From Candidatus Aminicenantota bacterium (GTDB lineage Bacteria; Acidobacteriota; Aminicenantia; Aminicenantales; Aminicenantaceae): 32,436 bases of DNA. The translations under genes were made by a program, and so were the position numbers. The DNA lies in the NCBI GenBank assembly GCA_030612445.1, contig JAUWNW010000018.1:1-32436 (forward strand), in the 5' to 3' direction. Each line of letters begins with the position of its first letter. Within the stretch, counting starts at the first letter, position 1. This document shows positions 1-8,100 of this stretch, one piece after another. The notes below the pieces were generated by a model that searched no databases, was not told the origin of the DNA, and saw only the letters and a program-made list of their open reading frames with translations.

Positions 1-3
1 AAA

Positions 4-759
4 ATGGTCCGGGCATATCGTTATTTCCTACCAGGTTATACCTGGCATCTGACACAGAGATGTCATAAAAGGGAATTCCTCCTCAAATTTGCCAGAGATC
101 GCCGAAGGTGGCGCCAATGGCTCTTTCAGGCAAAAAAACGATACGGGCTACGTGTTCTAAATTACATGGTGACATCGAATCATATCAACCTACTGGTATG
201 TGATGATGGAAGAGAAAGTGTGATTCCCATGTCCATGCAATTGATCTCAGGAAGAGTAGGCCAAGAATATAATCAGAGAAAATCCCGAAATGGATCATTC
301 TGGGGGGATCGTTATCATGCAACCGCAGTTGAAAGCGGATTACATTTAATGAGGTGTTTGGTTTATTTGGACTTAAATATGGTCCGGGCAGGGGTTGTCA
401 AGCATCCATCAGAATGGGAATGCAGCGGTTACCATGAACTCCAGAATATTCCGGAAAGGAAAAGGATAATTGACTACACTTGCTTGATAAAGCTGTTGGA
501 ACTAAATTCTTATAATGAGCTTAAAACAACACATCAGAACTTAATACATGAAGCCCTTAATACAGAAAACCTTATTCGTGAAGAAATATGGACTGAGAGT
601 CTCGCGGTGGGAAGCCAGGCATTTGTTGAAGATATAAAAAGAAAACTGGGAGTTAGAGGGCAGTATCGGCTGGTGTCGAAAAAAAAGGGATTATGGGAGA
701 TCAGGGAAGAAACATATATTAAACGGCACGATTTGGATCCCAGGTCCTCATTATTGTGA
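4..759 (+). CDS. REP-associated-type tyrosine (Y1/HUH) transposase, probably inactive
   Basis: This is a 251-residue protein of the Y1_Tnp/RAYT superfamily, single-strand transposases that cut DNA with a tyrosine using a metal held by a His-hydrophobic-His pair. The N-terminal fold is recognisable (RAYRYFLPG, CHKREFLLKFARDRRRW), as is the Y121-containing YLDLNMVRAG helix that carries the nucleophile in this family. At the HUH position the sequence reads N59-H60-I61-N62, so the second His is Asn; a single C-to-A change of a CAC codon would do this. The C-terminus is also altered: a duplication with 72 bp spacing brings in a TGA at 757-759, while the second repeat copy still encodes what looks like the native tail ending at 850-852. 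The start is the ATG at 4; its ribosome site is off the window. The family call is strong, the inactivity is inference. Confidence 0.85.
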   Translation: MVRAYRYFLPGYTWHLTQRCHKREFLLKFARDRRRWRQWLFQAKKRYGLRVLNYMVTSNHINLLVCDDGRESVIPMSMQLISGRVGQEYNQRKSRNGSFWGDRYHATAVESGLHLMRCLVYLDLNMVRAGVVKHPSEWECSGYHELQNIPERKRIIDYTCLIKLLELNSYNELKTTHQNLIHEALNTENLIREEIWTESLAVGSQAFVEDIKRKLGVRGQYRLVSKKKGLWEIREETYIKRHDLDPRSSLL

Positions 760-812
760 AGAACCTTATTGTGAAGAACCGAAACATATATTAAACGGGA
801 TGATTTCGATCC
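709..812 (+). repeat. 72-bp-spaced in-frame duplication at the transposase 3' end
   Basis: Bases 709-740 and 781-812 are near-identical copies, both starting GAAACATATATTAAACGG, set 72 bp apart and therefore in the same frame. Between them lies a perfect 15-bp tandem repeat (TTATTGTGAAGAACC at 751-765 and 766-780), each unit of which brings a TGA. The second copy continues through codons ending in DPKISRLRHN to a TAA at 850-852. The deleted copy at 20215-20387 has the same kind of tail, so that is the likely original end of the gene. Confidence 0.85.
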
Positions 813-950
813 TAAAATTAGCCGATTAAGGCATAATAATGTAGGGAAATAAGAATTAATTTAAAATATATCAATGATTTGCATAGGCCTGACCCTATTC
901 CAATCTCTTTGTAAGCCCGATAGTCAATAGTCTTTTTGACAAGGTGACGT

Positions 951-1100
951 TTTTATATTGAAGCGCAGGATGATTATGTTTGTATTAATACAGTAAATAA
1001 ATCTTCCCTGAAGAAGGACACTTTAGCTAATATGGAAAAGATGCTTGACCCCCGGAAATTTTACAGAATACATCGCTCTTATATCCTGAATATCGATTAA
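951..1100 (+). pseudogene. LytTR DNA-binding domain remnant (response-regulator C-terminus)
   Basis: The 49 codons from 951 read FYIEAQDDYV, then a short variable stretch, then LDPRKFYRIHRSYILNID, and stop at a TAA (1098-1100). YIEAQDDYV and FYRIHRSYILNI are hallmark blocks of LytTR domains, which bind promoter DNA in AlgR/LytR-type response regulators. No start codon or receiver domain precedes it: the frame is closed by a TGA at 945-947 and the preceding segment is in another frame. The domain is also cut short, lacking its last strand. It is therefore a decayed fragment, too short for an ordinary gene call. The rest of 853-1217 holds the end of the IS copy and the leader of the next gene. 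Confidence 0.7.
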
Positions 1101-1217
1101 TTGAACACAATTGAACAGAAATCAGAGCAAGCATAAAATGAAAGTTCCTATACACAACAAAGCTTGACTTTATATAAAAAACTTATGATAATTTCGGGAA
1201 GAAATATAGAGAGAGAG

Positions 1218-3173
1218 ATGAAAATGAAAAAAATCAAATTGGGACTTTTACTCTTCATGGTGTTAATCGCAGGTGCCGGCTCATTTATTATATCCGGCAT
1301 CTTCTCCAGCGAAGAACCTATTCCCATAATGGCTCCTTTAAACGAGGAATTTTTAAAGTTGCAGAAGGCCCCAAGTCTGGCCATTTTATCGCGCTACTCC
1401 GATGACGGATATCCTCTGGGCTTACTGCCGAGTCCTCATGATGTTTCCTATTTCAAATATCTACCTGAGGTAAAAATCGCAGGCCTACCTTCTTCCTATG
1501 ATCTCCGCAATAAAAATAAATTAACCACAGTAAAAAATCAGGGAAGCTGCGGCTCCTGCTGGGCTTTTGCTACCTATGGATCATTTGAATCGTTTCTTAT
1601 GCCAAATGAAAGGAGGGATTTCTCTGAACAAAATCTCATCGAACAACACGGATTTGATCACAGCCCCTGCGAGGGCGGCAACATCGATATGTCCACTGCC
1701 TATCTCGCCAGATGGAGCGGGCCTATAAATGAAGAAGACGACCCATACAACTATAATTCTGCAGATGCATTCCCGGTTAAAAAACACGTCCAGGAAGTCA
1801 TATTTATTCCGCCGAGATCAGGTCATCTGACTAATAACCTCATAAAAAAAGCTGTGATGACATACGGCGCTGTTTATACATCGATGTACTGGAAGAGCGC
1901 ATGTTACAGCGCAACTAATAAGGCTTATTATAATAAGAGCTTCATAGAGGGTGGTCATGCAGTAACCATTGTCGGCTGGGACAATAATTTCAGTAAAAAT
2001 AAATTCAATTCTACGCCTTCCGGGAATGGTGCATTCATTGTTAAAAACAGTTGGGGCAAAAGTTGGGGAGAAGACGGCTACTTTTATGCGTCGTATTATG
2101 ATACATTTTTTGGCAGGAGTGGTTTTAACGCCGCGGTTACAGCCGAGGATCCCAAAAACTACACCGATATTTACCAGTATGATCCTCTGGGGTGGGTCAC
2201 TTCTCTGGGAATTGGCTCAGATACCGCCTGGTTTTCAAATATTTTCACCTCCACCTCCAATATTGCTTTAACTGCAGTAAGTTTTTATACTGCTGCTTCA
2301 CAAAATTTCTATGAAATATATATGTACAAGGATGTGTCCGGGGACAAGCCACGCAGCGGAACACGTGTGGCGAAAAAAACCGGCCAGATCGATTCACCGG
2401 GATACTTTACTATTGAACTCGACAATCCTGTGGCTCTTTCACATAATCAGAGATTTTCTGTTGTAGTGAAACTCAAAACAACCGGTTATAGTTATCCTAT
2501 CCCAGTTGAACGGCCCCTTAAAAATTACAGCAACAGTGCTAGAGCTAGTTCCGGGGAAAGCTTTGTCAGCTCAAACGGAAGCACCTGGTACGATATCCAC
2601 ACCACCTGGGGAAGCCTTTATGCAAACACAAATGTCTGCCTCAAAGCTTTTTCTGGATATCCACCTCAAAAACTAACCATAATAGCCGGGAATGGGGGAA
2701 CAACAGATCCTTCCCCTGGTAATTACTTATATGACTGGGGAACGAGCATTACTGTAACGGCCATTCCTAATGATTATTATATCTTCAATCTTTGGAGCGG
2801 CGATCTTTCAGGCTCGGTGAATCCCGTGAAAATAACAATGGATTCAGATAAATCCATCAAGGCTAACTTCAGGCTTATTTACCCGCCTTTTAATATAAGC
2901 GGCCAGAAAATTCTCAACCGGTCCCTGCTTCAAGGAGAATATATCAATTTCCTGAAATGGGAGGCTAATCCCAACAACCAGGGTCTCAACATTGCGAAAT
3001 ACAGAATTTATCAAATGGACGGAAACCAAAGAAATCTCCTGGTTGAACTGGATGCCGGCACATTTGAGTATTGGCACAGGAATGTGGAACAGAGTGAGCC
3101 GTATTCCTATGAACTTGTGGCCGTTACCGCTGGAAACAGGGAGGGGAAGCCTGTTAATTTGACAATACAATAA
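1218..3173 (+). CDS. exported papain-family (C1A) cysteine protease with lectin-like, InlB-type and Fn3-like C-terminal domains
   Basis: This is a 651-residue secreted or surface peptidase. The ATG at 1218 is chosen because a GAGAGAG purine run sits directly before it; an upstream ATG at 1164 in the same frame lacks a site. Residues 3-30 form a signal peptide or anchor. The papain domain spans about residues 88-310: oxyanion Gln108 and catalytic Cys114 lie in QGSCGSCWAF, His247 in GGHAVTIVGW and Asn277 in VKNSWG, so the catalytic set is complete. A short pro-region precedes it. Then come a lectin_like domain typical of bacterial and archaeal C1A proteases (about 317-480), a divergent InlB B-repeat (LTIIAGNGGTT through IKANF, about 485-555) and a fibronectin-III-like end. 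The barrel gene follows 15 bp downstream and is probably co-transcribed. Substrate is unknown. Confidence 0.9.
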   Translation: MKMKKIKLGLLLFMVLIAGAGSFIISGIFSSEEPIPIMAPLNEEFLKLQKAPSLAILSRYSDDGYPLGLLPSPHDVSYFKYLPEVKIAGLPSSYDLRNKNKLTTVKNQGSCGSCWAFATYGSFESFLMPNERRDFSEQNLIEQHGFDHSPCEGGNIDMSTAYLARWSGPINEEDDPYNYNSADAFPVKKHVQEVIFIPPRSGHLTNNLIKKAVMTYGAVYTSMYWKSACYSATNKAYYNKSFIEGGHAVTIVGWDNNFSKNKFNSTPSGNGAFIVKNSWGKSWGEDGYFYASYYDTFFGRSGFNAAVTAEDPKNYTDIYQYDPLGWVTSLGIGSDTAWFSNIFTSTSNIALTAVSFYTAASQNFYEIYMYKDVSGDKPRSGTRVAKKTGQIDSPGYFTIELDNPVALSHNQRFSVVVKLKTTGYSYPIPVERPLKNYSNSARASSGESFVSSNGSTWYDIHTTWGSLYANTNVCLKAFSGYPPQKLTIIAGNGGTTDPSPGNYLYDWGTSITVTAIPNDYYIFNLWSGDLSGSVNPVKITMDSDKSIKANFRLIYPPFNISGQKILNRSLLQGEYINFLKWEANPNNQGLNIAKYRIYQMDGNQRNLLVELDAGTFEYWHRNVEQSEPYSYELVAVTAGNREGKPVNLTIQ

Positions 3174-3188
3174 AGAGGAGCCACAAAG

Positions 3189-3746
3189 ATGAAAAAGAGT
3201 ATTTTATTTATAGCTATTATTCTTTTCCTGTCAGGACCTTTTTTACATGCCGGGACCGGGGAGAGTTTCAGAATAGAAGGGATGGTCCATTATTTTCAAC
3301 CAACGGATGAGTTCTTCAAAGACATCTACGGTAGCGGGATGGTATTCGGGGGAGAAATCGGCATCAAGTTATGGAAATGGGTGAGCTTATGGGCAGCGGC
3401 AGATTTCTACAACAAGGAAGGAAAGACAACTTTCACAGAAGAAGTGACCGAACTCCGGATTATACCTGTATCCGGCGGGCTGATGTTTCAAACCATGAGC
3501 TCGGTATTTCGTCCCTACACTGCTATCGGTGTCGGATATTTCCAATACATAGAAGAAAATCCAATAGGAAAAGTGAAAAATGGTGACATAGGGTACATCG
3601 TTCAATTGGGCTGCAGGATCAAGGTAGCCGGCCCCTTATTTTTTGATGTGAAAGGAAGCTACAGCTACTGTAAAGTGAAACCCGCAGACTTTGAAATAGA
3701 TCTGGGAGGATTAAAAGGCGCTATTGGATTAGGATTGGAATTTTAA
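3189..3746 (+). CDS. small outer-membrane beta-barrel protein
   Basis: This is a 185-residue protein with a Sec signal peptide (MKKSILFIAIILFLSG, cleavage probably after HAG). The mature part consists of alternating hydrophobic/aromatic segments such as MVFGGEIGIKLW, VSLWAAADFY, YTAIGVGYFQY and LFFDVKGSYSY, and ends in a terminal Phe (GLGLEF). That is the pattern of an 8-stranded OmpW/OmpX-type barrel recognised by the BAM machinery. A GAGGAG ribosome site lies about 9 bases before the ATG. It sits directly behind the papain-type protease, which suggests joint expression; whether they act together is unknown. Specific function cannot be read from the sequence. Confidence 0.75.
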   Translation: MKKSILFIAIILFLSGPFLHAGTGESFRIEGMVHYFQPTDEFFKDIYGSGMVFGGEIGIKLWKWVSLWAAADFYNKEGKTTFTEEVTELRIIPVSGGLMFQTMSSVFRPYTAIGVGYFQYIEENPIGKVKNGDIGYIVQLGCRIKVAGPLFFDVKGSYSYCKVKPADFEIDLGGLKGAIGLGLEF

Positions 3747-3854
3747 GAAAAAACCGATAAAAATATTATTTTTGGTAGACCTTTTTTGTTTAATAGCTAC
3801 TCTCCCTCTAATAGCTTCAATTTCATCAAACTTTCACCTACTAAGCAACTACAT

Positions 3855-3930
3855 TAACAATAATACCCAGGAAAAACATATATTTCAACAAGAAATCCGC
3901 AGGAAAGTAAGAATCTTTTAGAATTCACCT
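3855..3930 (+). repeat. dispersed 76-79 bp repeat, copy 1
   Basis: This stretch is similar over its whole length to 21691-21769 in the same orientation. The best blocks are AACAATAAT, TCCGCAGGAAAG, AGAATCTT and TAGAATTCA. Neither copy has a convincing reading frame. Both lie next to degraded DNA or between propeller genes. Origin unknown; it may be the edge of a lost mobile element or gene. The bases 3747-3854 before it hold nothing recognisable. Confidence 0.6.
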
Positions 3931-4083
3931 GTAAAAAGCCTTTATTGGCTAGACTTTGCCCTGAAAGGCAAGATAACCGCAAAAGAAGCTACCAAAGCCC
4001 TGGACATGATGGGAGTTGACTCTCTTTGTAATCCCGATATGTTTCGGCTCAGATTAATTCGGACCACTCATGATATTTCTTAA
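3922..4083 (+). pseudogene. unrecognised gene fragment
   Basis: An open frame between a TAG at 3919-3921 and a TAA at 4081-4083 reads like real protein (LYWLDFALKGKITAKEATKA, then SLCNPDMFRLRLIR). It has no start codon with a ribosome site and no recognisable family. The DNA for SLCNPDM (around 4021-4040) has a near match at 905-924 (TCTCTTTGTAAGCCCGATAG) next to the LytTR remnant, so the two scars probably share a source. Treated as a fragment; function unknown. Confidence 0.4.
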
Positions 4084-4127
4084 GCGATGATTTGGGTATA
4101 ATAAAACCACGTAAGGAGATATGCATA

Positions 4128-4241
4128 GGTACAAACAAGAAGCCATCGCCTCATTCCATTGTCAGGGAGATCAAGCGAAAGACCTGCCATAAGTATTCAG
4201 CCGAAGAGAAGGGTCGTATAGTGCTTGAAGGACTGAAATGA
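4128..4241 (+). pseudogene. IS3-type transposase OrfA, N-terminal remnant
   Basis: The frame reads TNKKPSPHSIVREIKRKTC followed by HKYSAEEKGRIVLEGLK and then a TGA. This matches the N-terminal helix-turn-helix region of OrfA transposases of the IS3 group, whose typical form continues GLRGE...IAELCRREGI. Here the protein stops after 37 residues. An AAGGAG sequence (4113-4118) remains upstream. No OrfB part and no terminal inverted repeats were found, so this is a stub of a lost insertion sequence. Confidence 0.65.
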
Positions 4242-4312
4242 TAAAGCTCTTATTTAAATCAGGGAAGAATTTCCGCCTCCCTGAGTCTAAAGATATGAAG
4301 AGAGAGGAAAAA

Positions 4313-4984
4313 ATGAAAATATTCGCAGTACAGCTAATTTCAGCCTTGTTCCTGACAGTTACTTTGGTTCTGATTATCCCCCTTTCGAGCGCCGTGATTA
4401 AGCCGGATGCCCAGGACCTTGACGCTAAGGTTGAAAAATTCCTCAACTCCCACGACTGGGGGTGGGGCGATATGAATGTGCCGGCTGTCGATGGGCAGAC
4501 TCTCCATGACATTATTCTCAAAAATAAATATACCAGGGCACTTGAGATCGGGACATCTACCGGGCACTCTACAATCTGGATCGCCTGGGCGCTCAGCAAA
4601 ACCGGAGGCAAACTGATCACTTTAGAAATCAATGAGCAACGGCACCGCGAAGCTCTGGAGAACTTCGAAGCGGCCGGTCTTTCCGCATACATCGATGCTC
4701 GCCTCGGGGATGCTCACAAAATCGTTCCCGCCCTGGAAGGACCCTTTGACTTCGTGTTCAGCGACGCAGACAAGGATTGGTACAAAAACTACCTGATCGC
4801 AATGCTTCCTAAGCTGGAGGTCGGTGGCTGCTACACCACTCACAACGTGTCGATGGGAAGGAGGGGCAGAGGCGGCAGTTGGAACGCAGTCTACATGGAA
4901 TATCTTCTCAGCCTGCAGAATATGGACACGACAGTCGATAATCGCGGCAACGGACTTGCGATCAGCTACAAAAAGTCCGAATAA
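4313..4984 (+). CDS. exported or membrane-anchored class I SAM O-methyltransferase
   Basis: This is a 223-residue protein. The ATG at 4313 is preferred because GAGAGG lies a few bases before it and the resulting N-terminus (MKIFAVQLISALFLTVTLVL) is a clean signal peptide or anchor; ATGs at 4238 and 4295 are in the same frame without sites. The mature part is a Rossmann methyltransferase of the Methyltransf_24/COMT-like type: motif I is ALEIGTSTGHST, an acidic strand end follows (ITLEINEQR), then GDAHKIVPAL and the FDFVFSDADKDWY block that in O-methyltransferases contributes to metal and substrate binding. SAM-dependent enzymes are normally cytoplasmic, so the leader is unusual; it may be an inner-membrane anchor facing the cytoplasm. 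Neighbours give no clue to substrate. Confidence 0.8.
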   Translation: MKIFAVQLISALFLTVTLVLIIPLSSAVIKPDAQDLDAKVEKFLNSHDWGWGDMNVPAVDGQTLHDIILKNKYTRALEIGTSTGHSTIWIAWALSKTGGKLITLEINEQRHREALENFEAAGLSAYIDARLGDAHKIVPALEGPFDFVFSDADKDWYKNYLIAMLPKLEVGGCYTTHNVSMGRRGRGGSWNAVYMEYLLSLQNMDTTVDNRGNGLAISYKKSE

Positions 4985-5008
4985 CCACCTTTATCGATCA
5001 ATACTAAA

Positions 5009-5034
5009 TTAACCTGAACTATTCATAAAAAATG
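5009..5034 (-). repeat. TTCAGGTTAA motif, site A (inverted)
   Basis: Read on the minus strand this matches 10551-10576 at 24 of 26 positions (CATTTTTTATGAAT, two changed bases, TTCAGGTTAA). It is also an imperfect inverted repeat with 5145-5163; the two arms enclose the tricorn promoter. Confidence 0.7.
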
Positions 5035-5094
5035 TCGACATACAGAGATTTATCAGTATGCTAATCGAAACATTTCCCTCCGTAAGGATCTTAT

Positions 5095-5123
5095 TTGACT
5101 GATAATTCTGACTGTGATATACA
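5095..5123 (+). promoter_or_regulatory. sigma-70-type promoter of the tricorn-type gene
   Basis: TTGACT (5095-5100), a 17-bp spacer and TATACA (5118-5123) form a near-consensus promoter. The start of transcription would be near 5130, leaving a leader of about 43 bases that contains an AGGAGG ribosome site (5161-5166) six bases before the ATG. Confidence 0.6.
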
Positions 5124-5144
5124 CATAGTTCAGAGTTTCTGATC

Positions 5145-5163
5145 AATTTTTTATGAATCCAGG
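5145..5163 (+). repeat. TTCAGGTTAA motif variant, site E
   Basis: The bases read AATTTTTTATGAATCCAGG. They match the left half of the 26-bp motif with a two-base contraction and form the right arm of an inverted repeat with site A. The motif overlaps the ribosome-binding region of the tricorn-type gene. Confidence 0.45.
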
Positions 5164-5172
5164 AGGGAAAAG

Positions 5173-8100
5173 ATGAATTATAAGCGAGTATTTTTGATGT
5201 TATTTGTTTTAGCTTGGCTGGCTGTTCCGGCCTTTTCGGCAGAAGCGCGTTTACTGCGTGATCCCAGTATCTGTAAGGATCAGGTGGCTTTTGTCTATGC
5301 TAATGATATATGGGTTGTGGGCCGAGGTGGAGGTACTGCCCGGCAGTTGACCACGCACAAAGGGACGGAGCAAAACCCGATGTTTTCCCCGGATGGGCAG
5401 TATATTGCCTTTACCGGCCAATATGACGGCAATACCGATGTTTTTGTTGTGCCAACAGCTGGAGGGGAACCCCGACGCTTGACCTATCACCCCTATGCTG
5501 ACTCTGTACAGGGATGGACTCCGGATGGCAGTAAGGTGCTGTTTACCTCCGGAAGAGATACAGCGCCTATGGCTTTCAATCGTTTCTGGACTGTTTCTGT
5601 GAAGGGGGGGATGCCTGATGCTCTGCCCATTCCCATGGGGTATAAGGGCGCCTATTCTCCTGATGGTAAACAGTTGGCTTATATCCGGGTATCCGATGCG
5701 TTTAATACCTGGCGTCATTACCGGGGCGGCCGGACAACAGAAGTCTGGCTGTTCGATTTTTCCGATAACAATATTGTTAAGGTGCCGCGGGATAACAGCA
5801 ATGATACAGAACCGATGTGGATGGGGGATACGGTTTTTTTCCTTTCCGACCGTAATTTTACCATGAATCTTTTTGCTTACAGCGTAACCGGCAAGACCGT
5901 CAAGCAGCTGACATCCTATGACGATTATGATATAAAAAGCGCCGGCTCCGGTGACGGAGTGATAATCTATGAACAGGCCGGTTTTCTCTTTACCTTTGAT
6001 CCTCAGAGCGGTCAATCCACCCAGCTGCACATTGAAATACATGGGGATCTTCCCGGACGCAGGCACCATTTTGCCGATGTCTCCAAACTAGTCAGAAGCG
6101 GAGATATCTCTCCGTCCGGAAAAAGAGCGGTATTGAGTGCCCGCGGCGACATTTTTACGGTTCCGGCTAAAAAAGGAGACACCCGTAATTTAACCCAGAG
6201 TTCGGGCGCCAATGACCGTTATCCTACCTGGTCTCCGGATGGAAAAAGAATCGCCTGGTTTTCCGATGCCGGAGTAGAATATGAGCTGAAAATAGCCGAT
6301 CAAAAGGGCCTGGAACCGGTCCGCACTATAACTCTGGACAATCCCTCTTTTTATTATGACCCGGTCTGGTCACCTGACTCAGAGAATATCCTTTTTGCCG
6401 ATAAGCGCCTGAATCTCTGGTATATTGACGTGAAGACCGGAGCAGCGGTGAAAATTGGCCGGGATACTTATGATCATCCTCAGCGCTCCTTGGATTATGT
6501 GTGGGCACCTGATTCACAATGGGTGGCTTATTCCAAGCGCCTGGATAATCATTTTCATGCGATCTTTGCTTATTCGCTGAAGGTGGAAAAATCGTTTCAG
6601 CTCACTGATGGCTTATCCGATGCCGTTTCACCCGCGTTTGATAAGAGCGGTAAATATCTGTATTTTTTAGCCAGCACGAATTACGATCTCAGTACGGGCT
6701 GGCTTGATATGACCTCCTATGAACAGATTGTCACCCGGGAAGTTTATATGATCGTGCTCTCCTCAGAGGAGCCCTCGCCGCTGCTGCCTGAGAGTGACGA
6801 AGAAGAGGGAAAAAAGGACGAGCCGGAAAAGAAAACCGAACCTTCCCAGGATAAAAGCGGGAAAAAAGCTCCGGACAAAAAAGAGCAGGAAAAAGTTGAT
6901 ATCCGAATTGATTGGCCGGGAATCGACCAGCGTATCCTGGCCCTGGATATTTCCGAGCGGGATTACAGCCTGCTCAAGACAGGGGAGGAAGGTATTTTCT
7001 TTTATGCGGAGAGGATCCCCAATCAGACCGGTCTTACCCTGCACCGCTATGACTTGAAGAAAAAAGAGTCCAAGCCGTTTATATCCGGAATCAATGATTA
7101 TACCCTTTCAGCCGACAGTAAAAAAATGCTCTATTTTGCTCCAAACGTCATGGGGATTGTGGATACAAAAGGTAAAGTCAAAGTCGGAGACGGCAAGCTC
7201 AAAACCTCGGAGCTTCAGATGAAGGTGGATCCGGTGGCAGAGTGGAAACAGATCTACCGGGAAGCCTGGCGAATCAATCGGGATTTCCTGTATGATGCCG
7301 ATATGCACGGGGCTGACTGGGAAAAAATCTATAAAAAATATTTACTCTTCCTGCCCTATGTTGCGCACCGGAACGATCTTAACTATATCCTGATGAATTT
7401 GGTAGGTGAGTTGACGATCGGACATTCCTGGGCCGGCGGCGGTATCTACCCGCAGGCTGATCGAGTTTCGGGCGGACTACTGGGTGCTGATTATGAAGTC
7501 GAAAAAGGATTTTACCGGATAGCCAATATCTATCACGGCGAAAACTGGAATCCGGGTTTGCGAGCCCCTCTGACCGAACCGGGAATAAAAGTATCGCAGG
7601 GTGATTATATTTTAGAAGTCAATGGATTGAAGTTAAAGGCTCCGGTTAATATTTACAGTTTGTTCGAGCAGACCGCCGGCAAACAGACATGCTTACGGAT
7701 AAATAACAAACCTTCTTTTGTCGGCTCGCGTTTGATCACGGTCGTCCCTCTTTCTTCGGAAAGGCAGTTAAGAAGCCGGGCCTGGATAGACGAGAATCGG
7801 CGCAAGGTCGATAAAATGTCGGGTGGACGTCTGGCTTATGTCTATCTGCCGAATACTTCCTATGCTGGTTACGTCAACTTCAACCGGTATTACTTTGCTC
7901 AGCAGCAAAAACAGGGAGCGATTATTGACGAGCGTTTCAACGGCGGCGGATCTGCTGCTGATTATTTTGTCGATCTGATGTCAAGGCCTTTGATGAACTA
8001 TTGGGCTACCCGGGACGGCAAAGAATTTACGACCCCTACTGCTCAGATCTTTGGGCCCAAGGTCATGATCATAAACGAATATGCCGGTTCAGGCGGGGAT

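Larger units (their letters stand above)
4..900 (+). mobile_element. IS200-type/RAYT element, copy 1 (left end outside window)
   Basis: The element comprises the transposase gene and about 48 bp of 3' non-coding DNA after the ancestral stop at 850-852. The right end is inferred by comparison with a second, deleted copy on the minus strand at 20215-20387. Both copies share the end of the coding region, then an AT-rich stretch, and finally GATTTGC followed by a C-rich end reading CCCTATTC. Similarity stops at about 900 here and at 20215 there. The left end is not visible because the gene starts at base 4. Confidence 0.6.

Noticed and set aside
5251-6069. Minus-strand open frame of 272 codons opposite the tricorn-type gene
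   Set aside because: It lies wholly antisense to a well-supported coding region, has no ribosome site and its product is low-quality sequence with no recognisable domain; it is a shadow of the propeller codons.
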